Translations under genes and position numbers: made by a program
The notes under the pieces: model-generated
Told to the model about the DNA's origin: nothing
Database searches by the model: none
Seen by the model: only the letters and a program-made list of their open reading frames with translations
In this document: piece by piece, positions 24,622 to 32,314 of the stretch
Layout: each line of letters opens with the position of its first letter
How positions within the stretch are numbered: position 1 is the stretch's first letter
Assembly: GCA_029256085.1 (NCBI GenBank)
Contig: JAQSYP010000009.1
Span: 1-64,000 of the forward strand
From: Caryophanales bacterium
GTDB lineage: Bacteria; Bacillota; Bacilli; CAJFEE01
DNA: 64,000 nt
Direction of reading: 5' to 3'

Positions 24622-25464
24622 TTAATACGGCAAATCATCTTCTAACCGTGTTATATCTTGAATTTCTTTTTTGCTAAGATTCCGTTTAACACCCTTTGTA
24701 TTATTAAACATATTTTTTAGTGTTGGAATTCTATAATTTTTTGATTTTGACCTATTATCAAATTCATCATTGTATTTTCTTACATCCTTGATCGTATACA
24801 TTCTTAAATTGCTTAGATGATTTAAAATACTATCAATATAGGATTCCGGATGCGATGGATTTTGCGACTTTGCTCTCCGAATAATTTCACATATTATTGC
24901 TTCTGGATCTTGAAATGAATTACTTTCAATCCACCTATTTAAAATTTGGTACATTTTCTTTGATAGCTTGCCAAAATTATTTTCATATTCAAGAAAAGGG
25001 TTTGGCTTATCATAATCAATGTTTATATATATTTCTTTATTTATTTCTTGATTGTCTATTTCACCTATAGTACCTTTATCAGAATTACCAAAGGTAATAT
25101 TGATACTTTGACCATTGGTTAGTTCACCATTGTCTAAATCACCGTACCCATTTCTACCAATCCATCTGTCAAAATCTTTAACAAAAGTTATTTTCCTATT
25201 ACAACCTGAACGTATCTCTTGAACTATTACATTACGCTTCTCAAGTATTTTTAATTCTCGTTGAATTTGTCTAGGGTTACATCCAGTAGCTTTACTTAAA
25301 AAGTTTAAGGACATATCATGGATCTTCCTATTAAACCCATATGTATATCGAAAAATAACAAATATTAATCTAAATTGTGTTGGACTCAACTTAACTTTTG
25401 CCAGTTCCTCCAAAAGTTGATTTGCTATTTTTGTATACCCTTTATCTAATTGTACATCAGCCAT
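24622..25464 (-). CDS. Phage O-like replication initiation protein
   Basis: 280 residues. The N-terminal ~100 residues match the phage replication protein O winged-helix type (YTKIANQLLEELAKVKLSPTQFRLIFVIFRYTYGFNRK, then an SKATGCNPRQIQRELKILEKRNVI recognition region). The C-terminal part is charged and probably contacts the helicase loader encoded next. The middle of the gene (about residues 105-150) has repeated CAATGGT-like words and a TTACC/GGTAA palindrome followed by AT-rich DNA, resembling the in-gene origin of lambda O. An AGAAGG-type ribosome-binding site lies upstream. Confidence 0.8.
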   Translation of the reverse strand: MADVQLDKGYTKIANQLLEELAKVKLSPTQFRLIFVIFRYTYGFNRKIHDMSLNFLSKATGCNPRQIQRELKILEKRNVIVQEIRSGCNRKITFVKDFDRWIGRNGYGDLDNGELTNGQSINITFGNSDKGTIGEIDNQEINKEIYINIDYDKPNPFLEYENNFGKLSKKMYQILNRWIESNSFQDPEAIICEIIRRAKSQNPSHPESYIDSILNHLSNLRMYTIKDVRKYNDEFDNRSKSKNYRIPTLKNMFNNTKGVKRNLSKKEIQDITRLEDDLPY

Positions 25465-25497
25465 ATACCACTACCTTCTTTTTAGTAATTTCTATTA

Positions 25498-25725
25498 TTA
25501 ATTCTTATAATGTGGTCTTGGTATGGAATGTAAAATAAATACATGATTATTAAACTTCTTTTTAAATTCCTCAAACTCTTCTAAGTTACCTACAAACAAT
25601 TCCTTCGAACCTTCTGTTACACGCACATAATTTTCTTCTTTATTTACATAACTGAAAAAATATCTTTGGTTTTGCAATTTACGATTAATTACCACAGCTT
25701 CAAGCTTACTAATCCGTTTTCTCAT
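25498..25725 (-). CDS. Small hypothetical protein of the element
   Basis: 75 residues, basic, soluble: MRKRISKLEAVVINRKLQNQ..., ending HSIPRPHYKN. No recognised domain. It sits in the replication/regulation block with 8 bp to the preceding gene and 33 bp to the O-like gene, so it is likely co-transcribed. Confidence 0.6.
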   Translation of the reverse strand: MRKRISKLEAVVINRKLQNQRYFFSYVNKEENYVRVTEGSKELFVGNLEEFEEFKKKFNNHVFILHSIPRPHYKN

Positions 25726-25733
25726 AAATTCAC

Positions 25734-26135
25734 CTATATTCTGTTTTGCTTATTTGATAAGTTCTTTTCTATCTCTTCAAGTCTCTTTAATAAATCTTCT
25801 AGTTCAAACGACTTAAACGCCATATCCAGTATTAATTTGCATGCAGACACCTTGCTACTAGTTGGGGAGGTCTCATCAGATATTATTTCCTTTAATGTCT
25901 CTACAGCCTTATATGCGTCTACTTGTAACATAGTAATGGTCTGCTCTAACACTTTTCTCCTCGAAAGAAAATACTTATGATTAAAATTATCATCTTGCAA
26001 CCAACGGTACAGTGTAGATTCACTTACTCCAGCTAGTTTTGCAGCTAAGGTAATAGTCGGTTCTTTTAATAGTGCAATAATTGCTTTTTCCTTCTTGGCA
26101 TCTAATTGGATCAATTCCCTATCATTTTCTCTCAA
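25734..26135 (-). CDS. HTH protein of the phBC6A51 transposase-helix type
   Basis: 133 residues. The N-terminal helix-turn-helix (KEKAIIALLKEPTITLAAKLAGVSESTLYRWLQDDNF region, about 14-50) is of the type found in phage proteins annotated as insertion-element HTH or terminase-small-like. The rest is helical with a charged coiled-coil tail (LEDLLKRLEEIEKNL). It could be an early regulator or a TerS-like DNA-binding protein; the early position favours a regulator or replication role. Confidence 0.7.
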   Translation of the reverse strand: MRENDRELIQLDAKKEKAIIALLKEPTITLAAKLAGVSESTLYRWLQDDNFNHKYFLSRRKVLEQTITMLQVDAYKAVETLKEIISDETSPTSSKVSACKLILDMAFKSFELEDLLKRLEEIEKNLSNKQNRI

Positions 26136-26153
26136 ATTCTATCACCCCTTTTT

Positions 26154-26426
26154 TTATTGACCATTCTGCTGCATCCATTTAATTACATTTGATTTATTCA
26201 ACCTAATAACTTGACCCCGCTGAAAGTATGGTATGTCACCTTTTTCTATTAAACTACGTACAGTCGGTACACTTACTTTTAAGAAATTGGCAACCTCCTT
26301 AATGGTAAGAATTTCGGCTATATTATTCTCGAGATTAATTTCATATAATATATCTTTAATTACTAGCTTTAAATCATCGCGTTTTACAACAAATGAATCT
26401 GATGGTAGTTCTAAATTAACTCTCAT
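26154..26426 (-). CDS. Excisionase-like HTH protein
   Basis: 90 residues with a C-terminal MerR/excisionase-type winged helix: ILTIKEVANFLKVSVPTVRSLIEKGDIPYFQRGQVIRLNKSNVIKWMQ. This is the HTH_17 pattern used by Xis proteins and small regulators. It is divergent from the integrase side and overlaps the preceding Cro-like gene by 11 bp. It is the best candidate for the directionality factor of the integrase. Confidence 0.72.
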   Translation of the reverse strand: MRVNLELPSDSFVVKRDDLKLVIKDILYEINLENNIAEILTIKEVANFLKVSVPTVRSLIEKGDIPYFQRGQVIRLNKSNVIKWMQQNGQ

Positions 26427-26607
26427 ACCCTTTCACCATTTCTACTATTTTTTTTATAAGTTCCTCTTTTTGTTCATTTGTGAGTTCTTTTCTCAACTTT
26501 CTTGAAAATGTACTTTCTCCTAGATTTAGCCCCTCTCCTACCTCCCATTGAGTTAAACCGACAGACTTAATTAACTCTCTAATGTCATTATTTGCTTTGG
26601 TTTTCAT
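26416..26607 (-). CDS. Small Cro/XRE-like HTH protein
   Basis: 63 residues with the pattern IRELIKSVGLTQWEVGEGLNLGESTFSRKLRKELT, a compact XRE-type helix-turn-helix. It is the first gene of the leftward early block, facing the divergent zinc-finger/int genes across a 122-bp spacer. It may be the switch regulator of the element. Confidence 0.7.
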   Translation of the reverse strand: MKTKANNDIRELIKSVGLTQWEVGEGLNLGESTFSRKLRKELTNEQKEELIKKIVEMVKGYES

Positions 26608-26729
26608 AATAAATCCACCCCCTTATTCTTGTAATTCTGCTTGATCTTGGTGTACTATAAACTTATCATTTTGTAGTCACCTTTAAAATATAACGAAAGG
26701 GTGACTAGTATGAAGGAGGATATATCAGT
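26608..26729. promoter_or_regulatory. Divergent control region with 8-bp inverted repeat
   Basis: Holds the start signals for the leftward HTH genes and the rightward zinc-finger/int pair. TAGTCACC (about 26674-26681) and GGTGACTA (about 26700-26707) form a perfect 8-bp inverted repeat around an AT-rich centre, a plausible repressor operator. Promoter boxes are not clear enough to assign. Confidence 0.55.
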
Positions 26730-27647
26730 TTGAAAAAATTAATTTACAACAGGGATCAGATACATAAGGGACCTAGAGCTAGATTTAAAATTGTAAATGA
26801 AAAAGGAGTTGAATTTATCGAAGAGGTAAGTTTAGAAGATCATAACAGTGAGGTCACAGATAATAATTTGATTAGCTATAAAGGTATTAATAAAATGCCA
26901 TATTCACCAGCTGATAATATCTATGACTCACCAAAGGTAGCATTAGCAAACCTAGATTGGAATAATTCTGATGAAATTATCTTGTTTGTTAATACGTGGG
27001 GACTTTTAGGCCTTAGAAACGTTACAGTTTACGAGAAGAAAACACATGAACAAAGAAAAGGAATACCATATATCTCCCTTTTTAAAGCTTTTGGTAGAAG
27101 ACGGGAACCTTTGGAACTTTTTAAAGATGCAGTTAAGGATTTTCAAACTTTACTTAATTATAAAAACTTATGGGAGACAAATAAGGATACCACTATTAAG
27201 TACAAAGGATCGGTGACGAGTATTCATAGCGTTATAAAACAAATGCTAGGCGATGTCATTGATGATGCTAAACCTAAATTAACCTATAACGGTAACTCAT
27301 TTGAAATCAGTTTATTTAATAATTCCTTATTGGGATTTGTATATTTGGATACTGCTCTTGATCTGGATAGAGGAATTGGCTTGAAAATATGTTCTAGGGA
27401 AAACTGCAAAAAATACTTTGAACCAAATCGATTAGACAATAAATATTGTTCTGATTTATGTACTTATGCAGTAAGGCAGAAAAATAAACGGATAAGGGAT
27501 AAAGCAATTAAGGAACTAATACAAGAGTATCCAACTATACTTAAAGGCGAAATTGAAAGGTTTGTTAAGGATAGTGCACTAAAAAAGCATTTATCTTTAA
27601 AGGAAATTAAAGAATTATTTTACAACAATTATAAAGAAAGGAAATAA
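26730..27647 (+). CDS. Zinc-finger (CGNR-like) protein next to int
   Basis: 305 residues. A long N-terminal domain of unknown type is followed at 221-244 by C-x4-C-x13-C-x3-C (CSRENCKKYF...KYCSDLC) and a basic stretch RQKNKRIRDKA, the look of a CGNR-type zinc finger with a DNA-binding tail. The start is TTG at 26730, with AAGGAGGA 9 nt upstream. It ends 4 bp before int, so the two are co-transcribed. It may occupy the master-regulator slot that stl-type repressors fill in phage-inducible islands; that role is inferred from position only. Confidence 0.7.
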   Translation: MKKLIYNRDQIHKGPRARFKIVNEKGVEFIEEVSLEDHNSEVTDNNLISYKGINKMPYSPADNIYDSPKVALANLDWNNSDEIILFVNTWGLLGLRNVTVYEKKTHEQRKGIPYISLFKAFGRRREPLELFKDAVKDFQTLLNYKNLWETNKDTTIKYKGSVTSIHSVIKQMLGDVIDDAKPKLTYNGNSFEISLFNNSLLGFVYLDTALDLDRGIGLKICSRENCKKYFEPNRLDNKYCSDLCTYAVRQKNKRIRDKAIKELIQEYPTILKGEIERFVKDSALKKHLSLKEIKELFYNNYKERK

Positions 27648-27651
27648 AATT

Positions 27652-28803
27652 ATGGCATCCTTCCAAAAGTACATTACAAAACATGGTCAACTTTGGTTAT
27701 TCAAAATGGATACTGGGATTAATCCAGCAACAGGTAAGCGACAAACTACCACTAGAAGAGGGTTTAAAACAAAGAAGGAGGCACAACTCGCTGCATCAAA
27801 ACTAGAAGAAGAATTACAAAGTGGAATACTAATAAATAACAATAATTTAACTTTCTATGATGTCTTTATTCTATGGTTCAATCAACATAAGAAATCTATC
27901 AAATTAAGTACAATAAAAATCATTGAATCAAAATTTAAGAGTCACATATTGCCTCGTTTTGGCCAATTAAAAATAAAGGATATCAATAAGATTTATTGCC
28001 AGAAACAAATTAACGAAATTGCTTTATCCATAAAATCTGTTAATGATATTAAAATTCAAGCTAACCAAGTATTTAAATATGCAATCAAGATGGATATTAT
28101 CTCTAAGAACCCTCTTGAACATGTAACAGTCCCGAAAATAAAACAAGAAATAGTAGCAGACAAACCAATAACCGACACACGTAATTATTGGAGAAAAGAT
28201 GAAATACAGAACTTTCTTGAAATTACTAAAAATGAATTAACATTAAGAGATCATGTTCTGTTTCATTTACTAATATATACTGGTGCACGTAAAGGTGAGT
28301 TACTTGCACTTACATGGGAAGATATTGATTTTAAAAGAGGTACATTACGTCTATGGAAAACCTTATTCCATAGTAATAATGAGCATATCTTTCAGCAGCC
28401 TAAAACGAAAGATTCTAAGCGATTAATTAGTTTAGACACCAAAACCTTAGCTCTATTAAAAAAGTGGCGTATAGCCCAGTTAGAAGAGGAGTTTGCTATT
28501 GGTAAAAGAAAGGATAAAGTTAATATAGTGTTTACAAAAGCTGATGGAAGCCCCCTACGATTAGCCTACCTTAATGAAAAGTTAAACATTTTAATAAAAA
28601 AGCATAAACTCCATCCTATTACTATCCATGGTCTAAGACATACACACGCTTCATTACTTTTTGAAGCTGGAGCAAATATTAAAGAGGTTCAAGAACGCCT
28701 GGGCCACTCTGATATTAAGATGACTATGAATATCTACACTCATGTAACAGATACCGTAAAGGAACAAACTGCCTCAAAATTTCAAATGTATTTGGAGCAA
28801 TAA
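27652..28803 (+). CDS. int: Tyrosine recombinase integrase
   Basis: 383 residues. An N-terminal arm-binding AP2-like domain (about 1-55) is followed by a SAM-like core-binding domain (about 65-160) and the catalytic domain with R213 (GARKGE), H326-x-x-R329 (HGLRHTH), H352 (LGHSD) and nucleophile Y362 (NIYTHV). All catalytic residues are present, so it should be active. It lies about 100 bp from the 65-bp att repeat in rpsI and reads towards it, which identifies the rpsI 3' end as its target. GAAAGGAA precedes the ATG. Confidence 0.96.
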   Translation: MASFQKYITKHGQLWLFKMDTGINPATGKRQTTTRRGFKTKKEAQLAASKLEEELQSGILINNNNLTFYDVFILWFNQHKKSIKLSTIKIIESKFKSHILPRFGQLKIKDINKIYCQKQINEIALSIKSVNDIKIQANQVFKYAIKMDIISKNPLEHVTVPKIKQEIVADKPITDTRNYWRKDEIQNFLEITKNELTLRDHVLFHLLIYTGARKGELLALTWEDIDFKRGTLRLWKTLFHSNNEHIFQQPKTKDSKRLISLDTKTLALLKKWRIAQLEEEFAIGKRKDKVNIVFTKADGSPLRLAYLNEKLNILIKKHKLHPITIHGLRHTHASLLFEAGANIKEVQERLGHSDIKMTMNIYTHVTDTVKEQTASKFQMYLEQ

Positions 28804-28822
28804 TTAAAGATATTATTATTTC

Positions 28823-28840
28823 GTGGTCAAAATGTGGTCA
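28823..28840 (+). repeat. Paired GTGGTCA repeats next to int
   Basis: GTGGTCAAAATGTGGTCA: two copies with an 11-bp period, same strand as the pair at the other end of the element. Likely integrase arm-type sites. Confidence 0.65.
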
Positions 28841-28864
28841 AAACTATTTTTGGGATATAAAAAA

Positions 28865-28890
28865 GCCCCCAACCAAAAATGGTTGAGAGC
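28865..28890 (-). terminator. rpsI terminator (element-supplied)
   Basis: A 10-bp GCTCTCAACC/GGTTGGGGGC stem followed by TTTTTT on the minus strand, 17 nt after the rpsI stop. It is carried by the element and is slightly diverged from the displaced copy at 9952-9976. Confidence 0.9.
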
Positions 28891-28905
28891 CTTTGAAGTG
28901 TTGAT

Positions 28906-28970
28906 AATTAACGCTTTGAGAACTGAGGAGCACGACGTGCACCTTTAAGACCGTATTTCTTACGTTCTTT
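28906..28970 (-). repeat. attL: 65-bp direct repeat inside rpsI
   Basis: Perfect copy of 9994-10058, spanning the last 20 codons and stop of rpsI. Position 28971 onward is chromosomal rpsI only. The crossover must fall within this block. Confidence 0.95.
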
Positions 28971-29300
28971 CATACGTGGGTCACGAGTTAATAGACCAGC
29001 ACGCTTTAATGGCGTACGGAACTCAGGGTCAACTGCTAACAATGCACGAGAGATTCCGTGACGGATTGCTCCTGCTTGTCCAGTGTAACCACCACCATGA
29101 ACCTTAACGATTACATCGTAGTTACCTAAAGTTTCAGTAATATTTAATGGTTGCTTTACTACTTCACGTAGTGCTGCAAACGGAACATACTCATCGATAG
29201 TACGATCGTTGATTACGATACGTCCTTCTCCTGGAACTAAACGAACACGTGCAACTGAACTCTTACGACGTCCAGTACCGTAGTATTGTACTTGTGCCAA
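28908..29300 (-). CDS. rpsI: Ribosomal protein S9
   Basis: A 130-residue 30S subunit head protein whose basic C-terminal tail ([11 protein letters not shown]) reaches the P-site tRNA. Family pattern [20 protein letters not shown] at the start and [18 protein letters not shown] at the end. The last 20 codons are supplied by the integrated element, restoring an intact protein. It is 21 bp downstream of rplM in the usual L13-S9 pair. Confidence 0.98.
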   Translation of the reverse strand: MAQVQYYGTGRRKSSVARVRLVPGEGRIVINDRTIDEYVPFAALREVVKQPLNITETLGNYDVIVKVHGGGYTGQAGAIRHGISRALLAVDPEFRTPLKRAGLLTRDPRMKERKKYGLKGARRAPQFSKR

Positions 29301-29321
29301 AGTAATAACCTCCTTATCCTA

Positions 29322-29759
29322 TTAACCGCGAAGTTCGTAAACTTCTGGTTGTTGTGCTTGGTGTGGATGTTCAGCACCAGCGTATACATTTAACTTCTTG
29401 TACATTTGACGACCTAAGCTATTTTTTGGAAGCATTCCCTTAACAGCAAGTTCGATCATTTTAACCGGGTAGTGAGTACGCATTTCTAATGCAGTTCTCA
29501 TTTTTAAACCACCTGGGTGTAAAGTGTGACGGTAGTAAATCTTATCATTTAATTTGTTACCTGATAAGTGGATCTTACCAGCGTTGATGATGATAACATG
29601 ATCACCTGTATCTACGTTTGGTGTGAATGTAGGTTTGTTCTTTCCACGTAGGATTGAAGCTACCTCACTTGCAAGACGACCTAAAGTTTTACCTTCAGCA
29701 TCGATAACGTACCATTTACGATTAACTTCACTTGTTTTTGCCATGAAAGTTTGACGCAT
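29322..29759 (-). CDS. rplM: Ribosomal protein L13
   Basis: A 145-residue early-assembly 50S protein, same length as in B. subtilis. Conserved [22 protein letters not shown] and [19 protein letters not shown] are present. It is preceded by an L13-type leader hairpin and its own strong promoter, so rplM-rpsI can be expressed independently of truA upstream. Confidence 0.98.
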   Translation of the reverse strand: MRQTFMAKTSEVNRKWYVIDAEGKTLGRLASEVASILRGKNKPTFTPNVDTGDHVIIINAGKIHLSGNKLNDKIYYRHTLHPGGLKMRTALEMRTHYPVKMIELAVKGMLPKNSLGRQMYKKLNVYAGAEHPHQAQQPEVYELRG

Positions 29760-29769
29760 GTTGAATTTC

Positions 29770-29846
29770 CCTCCTAATCAAAGACGATCTTAATTTATCT
29801 TAACGTTTTGTTCACGATTAAATTCCGGGGCTAATCGTGGTAAAAC
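29770..29846 (-). ncRNA. L13-type ribosomal leader in rplM 5' UTR
   Basis: The minus strand contains CACGATTA and TTAATCGTG forming a stem around a GCCCCGGAA loop, then AACAAAACGTTAAGATAAATTAAGATCG before the ribosome-binding site. The position and the ACGATTA...TAATCGTGAACAAAACG pattern match the Firmicute L13 leader, a putative L13 autoregulatory site. Confidence 0.75.
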
Positions 29847-29859
29847 AATACCATATAAA

Positions 29860-29888
29860 ATAATATTACTTTTAGAAAGTAATGTCAA
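29860..29888 (-). promoter_or_regulatory. rplM promoter
   Basis: On the minus strand TTGACA (29883-29888), 17-bp spacer, TATTAT (29860-29865), just upstream of the L13 leader. A near-consensus sigma-A promoter. Confidence 0.85.
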
Positions 29889-29918
29889 TAAAATGTTACA
29901 CCAGGTGACGTTGTTTTT

Positions 29919-30656
29919 TTAATATTTTACATCATATAAATATAATCCATGTGCTGGAGCAGTTTTCGGTGCATTTCTTCTATCACGAGATTTTAAGATA
30001 TTCTCTACATCTGTAGTACTTAGCTTGCCTTGTCCAACTTCTAGTAACGTCCCAACTAAGATTCTGACCATATTATACAGAAAGCCGTTACCAGTAAAAT
30101 TAAATTGTATTTCATTGCAAGTTTTAATAATAGATATCCCACTAATTGTTCTGACCTTATCTTCAACTTCACTTCTTGCTGAACAAAATGCTGTGAAGTC
30201 GTGAGTACCTTTTAACACATCTGCAGCTGATTGCATTTTATCTATATCCAATTCATACGGGAAGTACAAACTGTAATTCCTTAAAAATACATCTTCATGC
30301 TTACTATTATAAATTTTATACTGATAGGTTTTTTCTTTAACATCGTATCTAGCATGAAAACTAGATTCTACCTCGACACAACTAGTAATTCTTATATCCT
30401 TAGGTAGTTGGGCATTTAACGCCTTAACCCAACCTTCACTACTAATTTTTAAGTTTGAATCAAAATGGAAAACTTGGTTAATTGCATGTACACCTGAATC
30501 AGTCCGCCCAGAGCTTGTAATAGAAATACTGACGCCCTTATGCATAACTGTTAGAACTCTTTCTACCTCAGACTGAATCGTGTTTGCATCAGGCTGCTTT
30601 TGATATCCGTTGTAATTTGTTCCATCATACATCATTGAACATTTATATCTTTGCAT
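29919..30656 (-). CDS. truA: TruA, tRNA pseudouridine(38-40) synthase
   Basis: A 245-residue enzyme that makes pseudouridine at positions 38-40 of the tRNA anticodon stem. Catalytic Asp is in SSGRTDSGVHAINQV; also RYDVKEKTYQYKI and GNGFLYNMVRILVGTLLEVG. Family length. It follows ecfT by 9 bp and is part of the ecfA1-ecfA2-ecfT-truA run found in Bacillus. Confidence 0.96.
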   Translation of the reverse strand: MQRYKCSMMYDGTNYNGYQKQPDANTIQSEVERVLTVMHKGVSISITSSGRTDSGVHAINQVFHFDSNLKISSEGWVKALNAQLPKDIRITSCVEVESSFHARYDVKEKTYQYKIYNSKHEDVFLRNYSLYFPYELDIDKMQSAADVLKGTHDFTAFCSARSEVEDKVRTISGISIIKTCNEIQFNFTGNGFLYNMVRILVGTLLEVGQGKLSTTDVENILKSRDRRNAPKTAPAHGLYLYDVKY

Positions 30657-30665
30657 GGTGACCTC

Positions 30666-31454
30666 TTATATTATGTAAAAAATTACCATGAATATAATCG
30701 TAGTAATAATTACCATATTATCTTTATTTGTCCATATTAGTTGTCGATATCGAGTTCTGCCTATACCGCCTCTATAACCTCTTGACTCCATTGCATTCGA
30801 AAGCTCTTCTGCACGTTTAAAGGAATTAATAAATAATGGAATAATTATACTTACCATACCAAACATTCTTTTTAGATAGCTTCCCTGGTCGATTTCCAGG
30901 CCTCTGGATGCTTGGGCTTTAATTACCTTATCAGCTTCATCTGCGAGCGTGGGGATAAACCTTAAAGCTATAGAGAGCATTAAAGCACCTTCATGCACAG
31001 GAAACCCTATTTTTTTAAGTGGATTAAACATTGTTTCGAGCGCATCTGTTATTTCAACAGGAGTCGTAGACAGTGTCAATAAAGTAGTAACTAAAATTAA
31101 TAACAAAAACCTTATTAGTATCTCAAAACCTTGTTCTAAGCCTTGTTGGTATATTACTATAAACCCTAAGTTAAGAAGCAAATCTCCCTCTTTCGTTGTA
31201 AGAATATGTAATAAAAAAACAAAAACTAGTATTATCCAGAACGGTTTAACGCTCTTGGCAAATATAATCGGACTAACCTCAGATTTATAAATAATGAATG
31301 CTGTAATAACAGAAAGAATTCCATATTCGAGCAGACTTTCACACAAAAAGGTTAGTATTACGAAAAGCATTACGAAGATTAACTTAGTTCTTGGGTCTAG
31401 TCTATGGATTTGTGAATCTGTAGGAACATATCTCCCTATTAAAATACTACTCAT
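30666..31454 (-). CDS. ecfT: EcfT, energy-coupling factor transporter transmembrane subunit
   Basis: A 262-residue membrane protein with about five to six hydrophobic segments and the coupling motifs AQASRGLEID and AMESRGYRGG (the two Ala-Arg-Gly-type helices that contact the ATPases). Together with EcfA1/EcfA2 it powers many vitamin S-components. Its ATG overlaps the ecfA2 stop by 4 bp. S-components for thiamine or other vitamins are not in the window. Confidence 0.95.
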   Translation of the reverse strand: MSSILIGRYVPTDSQIHRLDPRTKLIFVMLFVILTFLCESLLEYGILSVITAFIIYKSEVSPIIFAKSVKPFWIILVFVFLLHILTTKEGDLLLNLGFIVIYQQGLEQGFEILIRFLLLILVTTLLTLSTTPVEITDALETMFNPLKKIGFPVHEGALMLSIALRFIPTLADEADKVIKAQASRGLEIDQGSYLKRMFGMVSIIIPLFINSFKRAEELSNAMESRGYRGGIGRTRYRQLIWTNKDNMVIITTIIFMVIFYII

Positions 31455-32314
31455 AATTCACCTACTCTTAAATGAGGAGTAATTTTTTCAATTGCGTCTT
31501 CAAGTGATCTAACATTCTTGTTAACTTCAACATTAAATTTGGCTTCAAATCTATTTAGAAAACTTAATGGAAAAGGTATTGAAAGATTTGTTTTACTTAA
31601 AAGTTCGTGTTCACTGATAAAAATTTCGTATCCACCATTAAATAATACTTTTCCTTCATGCATTACTATAAACTTGTCTGCGTATTTAAGTGCATCCTCC
31701 ATGTTATGAGTTACAAGTATTATTGTTATACCATCTTCCTTATTAAGTTTTCTTATTAATTCCATCAGTTGTTTTTTTCCTCGCGGGTCTAATCCAGCAG
31801 TTGGCTCATCCAAAACTAAGATACTCGGCTTTGACGCTAGGATACCTGCAATTGCAACTTTCCTCATCTGCCCACCACTTAATTCAAATGGAGACTTGTT
31901 AAGTATATCTTTATCTAAACCTATTAATGATGCAGTTTCTTCTGCAACTTCCATTGCATCCTTTTTACTTAATCCAAAGTTAATTGGACCGAACATTATA
32001 TCCTTTAGTACTGTTTCTTCAAAGAGTTGTTGTTCAGGAAATTGAAATACTACTCCAACTTTTTTTCTTAATTGTTTTAATCTCAATGTTTTCCTATTAT
32101 CAATATTGAAATCATCAATTTCAATATTGCCTTCTTGCGGTAATAAGAGGGCATTCAAGTGTTGGATTAAGGTTGATTTACCTGATCCTGTATGACCAAT
32201 TATCGCTGTGAAAGTGCCTGGGGTAACCTCTATTGTGATGTCATTCAGTGCTTTTTTCTCAAACGGTGTATTCGCTTGATATGTATAACTTACGTTTTTG
32301 AATTTAATTCCCAA
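31451..32314 (-). CDS. ecfA2: EcfA2, ECF transporter ATPase
   Basis: 287 residues: Walker A GHTGSGKST, Q-loop FQFPEQQLFEE, signature LSGGQMRK, Walker B ILVLDEPTAGLDPRG and switch VTHNMEDAL. The start is TTG (32312-32314) with GGTGG about 7 nt upstream, and the gene overlaps ecfA1 by 25 bp. It pairs with EcfA1 to form the ATPase dimer on EcfT. Confidence 0.95.
   Translation of the reverse strand: MGIKFKNVSYTYQANTPFEKKALNDITIEVTPGTFTAIIGHTGSGKSTLIQHLNALLLPQEGNIEIDDFNIDNRKTLRLKQLRKKVGVVFQFPEQQLFEETVLKDIMFGPINFGLSKKDAMEVAEETASLIGLDKDILNKSPFELSGGQMRKVAIAGILASKPSILVLDEPTAGLDPRGKKQLMELIRKLNKEDGITIILVTHNMEDALKYADKFIVMHEGKVLFNGGYEIFISEHELLSKTNLSIPFPLSFLNRFEAKFNVEVNKNVRSLEDAIEKITPHLRVGEL

Larger units (their letters stand above)
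10059..28970. mobile_element. 18.9-kb integrative element in rpsI carrying defence genes
   Basis: Bounded by a 65-bp direct repeat of the rpsI 3' end. A tyrosine integrase gene lies 100 bp from one end. Paired GTGGTCA repeats with 11-bp spacing lie just inside both ends (10173-10190 and 28823-28840) and look like arm-type integrase sites. Contents: type I hsdS/hsdM/hsdR, an unknown gene, a Septu-like four-gene operon, helicase-loader and O-like replication genes, small HTH/Xis genes, a zinc-finger gene and int. There are no conjugation, capsid or terminase-large genes, so it resembles a phage satellite or mobilisable island. The element's rpsI tail leaves S9 intact. Confidence 0.93.

Noticed and set aside
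26710-26733. Seven-codon leader ORF (MKEDISV) overlapping the ribosome-binding site of the zinc-finger gene
   Set aside because: It contains the Shine-Dalgarno of the real gene and ends on its TTG start, but such a short frame is easily due to chance and no stalling motif is seen.
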